Source of the DNA: Candidatus Omnitrophica bacterium UBA1562
GTDB lineage: Bacteria > Omnitrophota > Gorgyraeia > Gygaellales > Profunditerraquicolaceae
DNA: 7,116 nucleotides
Assembly: GCA_002322525.1 (NCBI GenBank)
Contig: DCOU01000126.1
Coordinates: forward strand, 1-7,116
Direction of reading: 5' to 3'
The notes below the pieces were generated by a model. The model was given only the letters and a program-made list of their open reading frames with translations. It searched no databases and had not been told where the DNA came from. The stretch's first letter is position 1, and each line of letters begins with the position of its first letter. Made by a program: the position numbers and the translations under genes. Positions 1 to 5,871 of the stretch are shown here, one piece after another.

Positions 1-799
1 TAACTATCTCGACCGCAAGACCGCTCAAATCGATGATCTGATTGCCAAAAAAGAACAGATGATCGAGCTTCTCAAAGAGGAGCGGGCGGCGATTATTAAT
101 CAGGTAGTGACCAAAGGGCTTGATCCAAAGGCCGAGATGAAAGATTCCGGTATCGAATGGTTGGGTAAAATGCCAAAGCACTGGGAGATTAAGAGATTGA
201 AATTTAATGCGTCCGTTCAATTTAGTAATGTTAATAAAAAGTCCGAAGAAGGCGAACTAGAAGTACGTCTATGCAACTATGTAGATGTTTATTATAACGA
301 TTTCATTACGTCTGACTTGGATTTCATGGAAGCAACTGCTTCTCCGGGAGAAATTAGAAAATTTCAGCTGAGGGCCGGAGATGTTATCGTCACGAAGGAT
401 TCTGAGGAATGGAATGATATCGCTATTCCGGCTTATGTGGCATCAGAGCTTCCGAATATGATTTGTGGATATCACTTGGCTCAGATTAGGCCAGACGCAC
501 AATTAATAAATGGGAAATATCTTTTTTGGTTATTATCGGCTAATTGCATCAATTACCAATTCCAAATTGAGGCATCTGGCGTGACAAGGTTCGGTTTGGG
601 TAATTATGCATTAAGCAATTCTATGGTTCTTATCCCGCCTAAGAAAGAGCAGGATAAAATCACCTACTTTCTTGATCGTAAAACTGCTCAAATTGATGGT
701 CAAGTAGAGCGGGGAAGAAAATCGATTGAATTACTGAAAGAGTTTCGTACCGCTTTGATCTCCGAAGTGGTGACCGGAAAGATTGACGTGAGGGGGTAA
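1..799 (+). CDS. hsdS: Type I restriction-modification specificity subunit HsdS (C-terminal part, 5' end outside window)
   Basis: This is the DNA-recognition subunit of a type I RM enzyme, which binds one half of a split target per target-recognition domain (TRD) and holds HsdM and HsdR together. The frame is open from base 2, giving 265 visible residues, so the ATG at 59 is internal and the true start lies to the left. Visible in order are the central conserved helical region (LDRKTAQID, then ELLKEERAAIINQVVTKGLD), the usual entry to the second TRD (SGIEWLGKMPKHW, about 146-184), the TRD itself with GDVIVTKDSEEWNDIAIPAY and GYHLAQIRP, the TRD exit GVTRFGLGNYALSNS, and the distal conserved helix (FLDRKTAQID to VVTGKID). 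The two helical regions are paralogous, as usual in HsdS. TRD1 and hsdM are not visible. The gene ends with TAA 2 nt before the next start, so the two are probably co-transcribed. The target sequence cannot be read from the protein. Confidence 0.96.
   Translation, partial: NYLDRKTAQIDDLIAKKEQMIELLKEERAAIINQVVTKGLDPKAEMKDSGIEWLGKMPKHWEIKRLKFNASVQFSNVNKKSEEGELEVRLCNYVDVYYNDFITSDLDFMEATASPGEIRKFQLRAGDVIVTKDSEEWNDIAIPAYVASELPNMICGYHLAQIRPDAQLINGKYLFWLLSANCINYQFQIEASGVTRFGLGNYALSNSMVLIPPKKEQDKITYFLDRKTAQIDGQVERGRKSIELLKEFRTALISEVVTGKIDVRG
8..34 (+). repeat. HsdS conserved-region repeat, copy 1 (partner at 671-697)
   Basis: Bases 8-34 and 671-697 both encode LDRKTAQID, the start of the central and distal helical conserved regions of HsdS. 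The peptide is identical, but seven of the nine codons differ synonymously (for example CTC GAC CGC AAG ACC against CTT GAT CGT AAA ACT). The similarity continues beyond this core as ELLKE followed by R-x-A-x-I-x-x-V-V-T. This is the normal pseudo-twofold architecture of the family rather than a recent DNA duplication. Confidence 0.8.
791..796 (+). promoter_or_regulatory. Ribosome binding site for the AlbA_2/ATPase gene
   Basis: The purine run AGGGGG lies inside the last codons of hsdS, 5 nt before the ATG at 802. It supports that ATG as the start. Because the hsdS stop (797-799) falls between this site and the start, translational coupling or re-initiation from hsdS is likely. Confidence 0.6.
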
Positions 800-801
800 A
801 A

Positions 802-2235
802 ATGACTGATATTACACCGGATAAATTGATTGAAAATATCCTGCAAGTCCCTGCGGAAGATCGCATAACCGAGCTTAAGAGGTTAGGGAAAGATTTTAAT
901 CTTACTAAAGCGCTTGAGTCTATCGTCGCTATGGCTAATACGGATGGCGGCTTTCTAATTTTTGGCATAGACGATCCGCAGAAGACAAAGCTAAAAGGCC
1001 TTGATAGAGTTTTTGGTATTGAAGAAAGTCCTGAAAAATACGACGATTTAAGCCGGGAAATCCAACGGATATCACCTCCGATTTCCCATATCTGGCCGCC
1101 GTTGCTCTTAAAATGCGCGAATAACAAGACAATGGCGCTAATAAGTATTTCCAAGGCCTTAAATAGCTTTCATTCTATAAATAACCGAGTTTTTATCCGT
1201 TTGGAAAAAGGTAATAAAATACTTACTCCTCATGAGATTGTTAAGCTATCTTATGCAAAAGGATTTTCCTGCGCCGACAGGGAATTGGTTGATGTGGATT
1301 TTGATTTACTGAATTCGCCATATTATGAGCAGTGGAAAATCGCGCGAGGCGTTGCTGGCCAGAACGTACAGGAAGTTTTATTCAATACCGGTCTTGCTCG
1401 GAAAGATGAAGCTGGCGTTCTTAAGCCGACGAGGGCAGCGGTTTTGTTATTTGCGTTATATCCTCATAATCTCATGAAAACAAAATGCACGATTAGAATA
1501 TTTCAGTACGAAGGGACGCTAGAGAAGATTAAAGAGACTCTTAATTTGATTGGTGCGCCTAAGACAATAGACGGGCCAATTATCGAGCAAATCAAGAAAG
1601 CCCACGAGTACGTTTTAACTTTACTAAGGGCTGGTATGCGTATACCTACATCCGGTTTTATTACTACGTATCGCATTCCAGAGAGAGCGGTTAAAGAAGC
1701 GATTACTAATGCTGTTATTCATCGGGATTATTATATTAAACGTGATATCGAAATAAGGATTTTTGAGGATAGGGTTGAGGTAGAAAGCCCGGGGCTGTTT
1801 CCGTCTAATATTACGCTTTATAACATTGGTTATGTCCGCGCTGAAGGATATAGGAATGATTTATTGGTAAAACACCTTAGAGAATTTCCCGAGCCCCCTA
1901 ATTTGGATCAAAATGAGGGTGTTCGGGCTATGCGGGTGGAAATGAACAGGCAGAATTTGTATCCGCCGGTATTTTTTACCTATCCGCACCTCCAGGATTC
2001 TGTTCGCGCTGTTTTACTGAATTCAATAAGGGCTACGGAATGGGATAAGGTTTATGCCTATTTGAGCAAGGAAGAAAAGTACGTAACAAACGAATTAGTC
2101 AGGAGCATAATCGATAATCCTGATACTTCGAAAGTTTCCCGACTTTTGGCAAAATGGGTTAGTCAAGGGCTTCTGATCAAGATTGAAACGGGCTCAAAAA
2201 AGACCGTAAAATACAGATTGCCGGCAGAGAAGTAA
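802..2235 (+). CDS. Schlafen AlbA_2-type domain / GHKL-like ATPase / winged-helix protein (RM-associated putative regulator or effector)
   Basis: The protein has 477 residues, typical of the COG2865-like family often annotated as 'ATP-binding protein' or 'putative transcriptional regulator'. Residues ~10-155 look like an AlbA_2 (Schlafen-type) nucleic-acid-associated domain: E24-x-K26, then KALESIVAMANTDGGFLIFG (36-55) with the ANT-x-GG-x-L-x-FG-x-DD signature. Residues ~200-395 match the HATPase_c_4 region: the N-box-like RIPERAVKEAITNAVIHRDY (291-310; E299, N303, H307), then VEVESPGLFP (325-334), and later NEGVRAMRVEMN (371-382) before a Pro-Pro-x-Phe end. Residues ~412-477 form a predicted winged helix (YVTNELVRSI, then SKVSRLLAKWVSQGLLIKI) ending in a basic wing. 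No signal peptide or membrane segment is seen. It lies between hsdS and hsdR, 2 nt after hsdS, a position often held by accessory genes in type I RM operons. Regulation of the operon, a second antiviral activity, or both are possible; the sequence does not decide. The domains are recognised with good confidence; the function is inferred. Confidence 0.87.
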   Translation: MTDITPDKLIENILQVPAEDRITELKRLGKDFNLTKALESIVAMANTDGGFLIFGIDDPQKTKLKGLDRVFGIEESPEKYDDLSREIQRISPPISHIWPPLLLKCANNKTMALISISKALNSFHSINNRVFIRLEKGNKILTPHEIVKLSYAKGFSCADRELVDVDFDLLNSPYYEQWKIARGVAGQNVQEVLFNTGLARKDEAGVLKPTRAAVLLFALYPHNLMKTKCTIRIFQYEGTLEKIKETLNLIGAPKTIDGPIIEQIKKAHEYVLTLLRAGMRIPTSGFITTYRIPERAVKEAITNAVIHRDYYIKRDIEIRIFEDRVEVESPGLFPSNITLYNIGYVRAEGYRNDLLVKHLREFPEPPNLDQNEGVRAMRVEMNRQNLYPPVFFTYPHLQDSVRAVLLNSIRATEWDKVYAYLSKEEKYVTNELVRSIIDNPDTSKVSRLLAKWVSQGLLIKIETGSKKTVKYRLPAEK

Positions 2236-2242
2236 AGTTGAT

Positions 2243-2255
2243 CTTTATTTGCAAA
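2243..2255 (+). repeat. 13-bp direct repeat, copy 1 (CTTTATTTGCAAA)
   Basis: CTTTATTTGCAAA is repeated exactly at 2307-2319. The core TTTGCAAA (2248-2255) is a perfect 8-bp palindrome, as expected of a dimeric protein's half-site pair. The similarity continues downstream with a gap: AAAACAAATAA at 2261-2271 against AAAACAATAA at 2317-2326. The first copy can also pair with CAAATAAA at 2265-2272 in an 8-bp AT-rich stem. Confidence 0.75.
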
Positions 2256-2306
2256 GCGCCAAAACAAATAAAACTTAACCTATTGTAAATTAAGGAGTTA
2301 TGTAAG

Positions 2307-2319
2307 CTTTATTTGCAAA
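2307..2319 (+). repeat. 13-bp direct repeat, copy 2 (CTTTATTTGCAAA)
   Basis: This is the second exact copy, with palindromic core TTTGCAAA at 2312-2319. It begins 64 bp after copy 1, close to six helical turns, so both copies would face the same side of the DNA. It ends 21 nt before the hsdR ATG and just before its ribosome binding site, a position where a bound protein could block transcription or translation. Confidence 0.75.
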
Positions 2320-2324
2320 ACAAT

Positions 2325-2333
2325 AAGGGTAGG
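2325..2333 (+). promoter_or_regulatory. Probable ribosome binding site of hsdR
   Basis: AAGGGTAGG contains SD-like purines 7-11 nt before the ATG at 2341. The in-frame codons between the stop at 2269-2271 and 2341 contain no ATG, GTG or TTG, so 2341 is the most upstream possible start, and the protein begins where HsdR proteins normally do. The site is a weak SD match. Confidence 0.5.
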
Positions 2334-2340
2334 CATAAAT

Positions 2341-5300
2341 ATGGCTCCAATTATAGACGAAAGAGCATTTGAGGCATCCATTGAGCAGAGCCTAATCGCC
2401 AACGGTGGTTATATTAAAGGCGATGCAGAGGATTTTGACTGCGGGCTGGCGATTGATTCTAAGGCGCTGTTTCAGTTTATTAAGGATACCCAAAAGGAAA
2501 CATGGGACAGCCTCACTACGATCCACGGCGCAGAGGTTGAAAAAAAGTTTATGTATCGGCTTAATCAAGAATTAGACACCCGCGGAATGCTGGATTGTCT
2601 GCGGCACGGCATAACAGATTACGGCAAAAAGTTTTCTCTCGCCTATTTTAAACCTGTCAGTAAGTTAAATCCTGAGACGCAGAAGCGTTACGATAAAAAT
2701 ATACTTACTGTTACTTGCCAAGTTCATTACAGCGCAAAAGACGAAAGCTCTATTGATATGCTTTTATCCGTGAACGGTCTTCCTGTAGCTACCATTGAGT
2801 TAAAGAATCCGTTTACCGGGCAGGATGTTGCTGACGCCAAGCGGCAATACAAGTATGACCGCGATGAGCGGGAATTGTTATTCCAATTTAAGAAACGCGC
2901 CCTTGTCCATTTTGCGGTAGATACAGATGAAGTTTATATGACTACGCGTATTCAGGGGAGCAGGACTAAGTATTTACCTTTTAATCTTGGTTTTGATAAG
3001 GGCGCCGGCAATCCACCTAACCCAAAAGGGCATAAGACGGCTTATTTATGGGAAGAAATTCTCATTAAGGACAGTTGGATGGATATCTTGGGAAGATTTA
3101 TTCACCTTGAAGTCCAAGAAATTAAAGGCATCAAAAAAGAGACCATGATATTCCCTCGCTATCATCAGCTTGATGTTGTGCGCAGGCTTTCCGCTGATGC
3201 GCTGAAAAACAAAGTGGGAAAGAATTATCTTATTCAGCACAGCGCCGGAAGCGGCAAGAGTAATTCTATAGCCTGGCTTGCCTATCGGCTTGCTGGGCTA
3301 CATAATCAAAGTGACTTGCGTATATTTGACTCAGTAATTGTGGTTACCGACCGGCTTGTTTTAGACCAACAGTTGCAGGATACAATTTATCAGTTTGAGC
3401 ACAAGCAGGGGGTTGTGGAGAAAATTGATAAGGATTCAGCTCAATTAGCGCAAGCGCTGACAAGCGGCACCAGTATCATTATTACCACTCTGCAGAAGTT
3501 TCCGTTTGTCCTTGAGAAAATAAGCGGACTGCCTAAGAGAAATTATGCTGTTATCGTTGACGAAGCCCACAGCTCGCAAGGCGGAGAATCAGCCAGGAAG
3601 ATGAAAGATGTTCTTTCGGCGGTTGATGTTAATGAGTTACCAGAGAAGCCTCAGAATGATGATGACGATGTTGAAGATGAAATTCGCCAAACTATGCTCA
3701 AGCGGGGCCCACAGCCAAACTTGAGCTTTTTTGCTTTTACAGCCACTCCAAAGGCAAAAACACTGGAGGTTTTCGGCCAAAAAGGGGTAGATGGCAAGCC
3801 AGAGCCTTTCCATTTGTATTCTATGCGGCAGGCGATTGAAGAAGGATTTATTCTCGATGTTCTTCAAAACTACACAACTTACCAGACGTTTTTCCAGCTT
3901 TCTAAAAAGATTGAAGAAGATCCGAATGTAAATAAGAAAAAGGCCGCCCGCGCGATTGCCCGGTTTTTAGCATTGCATCCGTATAACCTTGCCCAAAAAA
4001 CAGAGGTTATGATTGAGCATTTTCGGCAGGTTACGATGAAAAAGATTGGCGGCAAGGCCAAGGCAATGGTGGTTACGTCTTCACGCGAACACGTTGTGCG
4101 TTACAAACATGAATTCGATACTTATCTCAAAGAAAAAGGATATCACGATATCAAGGCGCTGGTTGCTTTTTCGGGGGTTGTTCTTTTGGATGGCGTTCCT
4201 CCGGAATATACCGAGGCGGGAATGAATGGCTTTGGCGAAAGGGAATTACCGGAACGGTTCGCTACGGCAGAATATCAAATACTGCTCGTAGCGGAGAAAT
4301 ACCAGACCGGTTATGACGAACCGCTTTTGCATACAATGTATGTGGACAAGCGGCTTGATGGGGTTAAGGCGGTGCAGACCTTAAGCCGTTTGAATAGAAC
4401 TTGCCCCGGGAAAGAAGATACTTTTGTTTTGGATTTTGTAAATAGACGAGAGGACATTCTTGCGGCATTCCAGCCCTATTATGAGCAGACCCAGCTTACC
4501 GATACCACGGATCCCAATAAGCTTTATGATCTGAAGAATAAGATTGATTCCTTCCAGATTATTCGTAAGCCGGATATTGACGCCTTTTGCGCAGTCTTTT
4601 TCAAAAACAAGGAGTTGCACACCAAGCGTGAACACGCTCAGCTGAATGCTTTGATTGATGTCGCGGTTGAGCGTTTTAAAGCGATTGAAAAGGAAGAGCA
4701 CAGAGAAGATTTCGCAAATACCTTGGGTGTATTTGTGCGTCTGTATGCCTTTCTGGCGCAGATTATGCCGTTTCAGGATATTGAACTTGAAAAATTCTAT
4801 GCCTATTCCCGCTTTTTGCTGAAGAAGCTTCCGGGCCGAGATCCTAGCGATATATATCATCTTGGCGATGAAGTTGCGCTTGAGTATTACCGCTTGCAGA
4901 AGATGGCAGAGGGCAGCATTGAGCTGCAAAAGGATTCTGGCGCGGGCATAAAGCCGGTTACCGAAGCAGGGACTAAGAAAGACAAAGAAGAATACGCCTT
5001 ACTTTCCGAAATAATTAAATTGCTTAATGAGCGTTTTGGGACTGATTTTACCGAAGCCGATAAACTCTTCTTTGATCAGATTGAAGAAGAAATGGTTATG
5101 GATGAGAAGCTTGGCGTTCAGGCAAAGACTAATACGATTGATAATTTCAAATACGGTTTTGAGGATGTGTTCATATCTAAGTTGGTAGACCGTATGGATC
5201 AGAATCAAGATATTTTTAATAAAATTATGGACGACAAAGCCTTTGCGGCAGTTGTGAAAGATTATCTTTTAAAACGTGTCTATAAAAGATTAAGCGAAAC

Positions 5301-5796
5301 CGAAAAAGAAAAATCGGACTTATTCTTTAGGGATGTTATCTCAGAAGGTAGGTATGAAGACGGATATCTTCCAATTTATGACCTTCAGGCCGTGGCAACG
5401 GCATTCAGGGAGCAAACGACACCCAAGATCAAAGGTTGGAAGCCGATGCCAGACGGGCGTCGTTTGAATAAGGATATGTTTGTTGCTCAGGTTGTCGGAA
5501 AGTCAATGGAACCCACCATTCCCGATGGTAGTTACTGCATATTCCGCTATGATCAGGGAGGCTCAAGAAATGGCAAGGTTGTGCTTGTGGAATCACGCCA
5601 AGTTACAGATCCGGAAACAAATCAGAAATTTACTATAAAGCGCTATCGAAGTGAAAAAGAAGCGCTTGACGATGACCAATGGCGCCATAAAAAGATTACT
5701 TTGTCTCCGGACAATAATACTTTCAAAGACATAGTGCTGGAGAATGTATCCGGGGACGATTTTCGGGTAGTGGCGGAGTTTATTTGTGTTATTTGA
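2341..5796 (+). CDS. hsdR: Type I restriction subunit HsdR with C-terminal LexA-like S24 peptidase domain
   Basis: This is the motor and nuclease subunit of the type I enzyme, which translocates DNA with ATP and cuts unmodified DNA. Residues ~1-205 are the N-terminal nuclease domain with a PD-(D/E)xK site (D139, E153, K155 in ATIELKNP) and Q169/Y172 following. Two RecA-like helicase domains follow: Walker A HSAGSGKS (300-307), VVTDRLVLDQQL (334-345), DEAH (407-410), FTATP (466-470), VVTSSREH (577-584), ILLVAEKYQTGYDEP (647-661) and motif VI QTLSRLNR (679-686). An acidic run NDDDDVEDE lies at 439-447. Residues ~720-1000 are the usual helical C-terminal region. Residues ~1010-1151 add a peptidase S24 (LexA/UmuD-like) domain: VVGKSMEPTIPDGS with nucleophile S1055, GKVVLVE, FTIKRY with K1100, ITLSPDN and a terminal FRVVAEFICVI. 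The total of 1151 residues exceeds the roughly 1000-residue family norm by about the size of this domain. The Ala-Gly self-cleavage pair appears to be Ala-Thr (A1019-T1020). HsdR identity is near certain, and the S24 assignment is strong. Confidence 0.97.
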   Translation: MAPIIDERAFEASIEQSLIANGGYIKGDAEDFDCGLAIDSKALFQFIKDTQKETWDSLTTIHGAEVEKKFMYRLNQELDTRGMLDCLRHGITDYGKKFSLAYFKPVSKLNPETQKRYDKNILTVTCQVHYSAKDESSIDMLLSVNGLPVATIELKNPFTGQDVADAKRQYKYDRDERELLFQFKKRALVHFAVDTDEVYMTTRIQGSRTKYLPFNLGFDKGAGNPPNPKGHKTAYLWEEILIKDSWMDILGRFIHLEVQEIKGIKKETMIFPRYHQLDVVRRLSADALKNKVGKNYLIQHSAGSGKSNSIAWLAYRLAGLHNQSDLRIFDSVIVVTDRLVLDQQLQDTIYQFEHKQGVVEKIDKDSAQLAQALTSGTSIIITTLQKFPFVLEKISGLPKRNYAVIVDEAHSSQGGESARKMKDVLSAVDVNELPEKPQNDDDDVEDEIRQTMLKRGPQPNLSFFAFTATPKAKTLEVFGQKGVDGKPEPFHLYSMRQAIEEGFILDVLQNYTTYQTFFQLSKKIEEDPNVNKKKAARAIARFLALHPYNLAQKTEVMIEHFRQVTMKKIGGKAKAMVVTSSREHVVRYKHEFDTYLKEKGYHDIKALVAFSGVVLLDGVPPEYTEAGMNGFGERELPERFATAEYQILLVAEKYQTGYDEPLLHTMYVDKRLDGVKAVQTLSRLNRTCPGKEDTFVLDFVNRREDILAAFQPYYEQTQLTDTTDPNKLYDLKNKIDSFQIIRKPDIDAFCAVFFKNKELHTKREHAQLNALIDVAVERFKAIEKEEHREDFANTLGVFVRLYAFLAQIMPFQDIELEKFYAYSRFLLKKLPGRDPSDIYHLGDEVALEYYRLQKMAEGSIELQKDSGAGIKPVTEAGTKKDKEEYALLSEIIKLLNERFGTDFTEADKLFFDQIEEEMVMDEKLGVQAKTNTIDNFKYGFEDVFISKLVDRMDQNQDIFNKIMDDKAFAAVVKDYLLKRVYKRLSETEKEKSDLFFRDVISEGRYEDGYLPIYDLQAVATAFREQTTPKIKGWKPMPDGRRLNKDMFVAQVVGKSMEPTIPDGSYCIFRYDQGGSRNGKVVLVESRQVTDPETNQKFTIKRYRSEKEALDDDQWRHKKITLSPDNNTFKDIVLENVSGDDFRVVAEFICVI

Positions 5797-5797
5797 T

Positions 5798-5818
5798 AAA
5801 AACTATTTAAAAGTTTTT
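5798..5818 (+). repeat. AT-rich inverted repeat after hsdR (doubtful terminator)
   Basis: AAAAACT (5798-5804) and AGTTTTT (5812-5818) form perfect 7-bp arms around a 7-nt loop, 1 nt after the hsdR stop. The stem has a single G-C pair and its T-run is part of the stem, so it would be a weak terminator at best, possibly letting transcription continue into the next gene 53 nt later. Confidence 0.35.
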
Positions 5819-5871
5819 GGCCGCCATTTTGTCGATAGGAATCAGCATGCAGTGGGGCGGAAATAAATATA

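Larger units (their letters stand above)
2236..2340 (+). promoter_or_regulatory. AT-rich hsdR leader with repeated palindromic element
   Basis: This 105-nt gap is the largest non-coding stretch inside the operon. It holds two exact 13-bp direct repeats (2243-2255 and 2307-2319), an inverted repeat formed by the first copy and 2265-2272, and an AAGGAG at 2292-2297 that is too far upstream to serve the hsdR start. No convincing sigma-70 -35/-10 pair was found: TTAACC at 2275-2280 with TATGTA at 2299-2304 is the best and is poor. The gap and repeats suggest hsdR has its own control point, which is inference. Confidence 0.5.

Noticed and set aside
59..61. ATG at 59 as the start of hsdS
   Set aside because: The frame is open back to base 2 and the upstream codons encode NYLDRKTAQIDDLIAKKEQ, a conserved HsdS segment, so this Met is internal and the gene continues left of the window.
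660..1154. 164-residue minus-strand reading frame
   Set aside because: It lies wholly over the end of hsdS and the AlbA_2 gene, both clearly supported by family motifs, and its product shows no recognisable domain.
2244..2272. Inverted repeat TTTATTTG / CAAATAAA as a transcription terminator after the AlbA_2 gene
   Set aside because: The 8-bp stem has only one G-C pair and is not followed by a T-run; it is better explained as part of the repeated leader element.
3655..3681. Acidic run NDDDDVEDE in HsdR as an unusual insertion
   Set aside because: An acidic, variable linker between helicase motifs II and III is a common feature of this HsdR subfamily, so it was not listed as a finding.
4381..4929. 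182-residue minus-strand reading frame
   Set aside because: It is antisense to the conserved hsdR region starting at helicase motif VI and has no recognisable motif or start signal; it is a chance open frame.
4999..5208. Other short minus-strand frames over hsdR and the PLD gene (including 3046-3240, 3637-3867, 3879-4061, 6190-6378)
   Set aside because: All are short, antisense to well-supported genes, and without domain-like sequence.
5821..5860. CCGCC (5821-5825) and GGCGG (5856-5860) as a hairpin hiding the PLD gene's RBS
   Set aside because: The arms are only 5 bp with a 30-nt loop, which can easily arise by chance.
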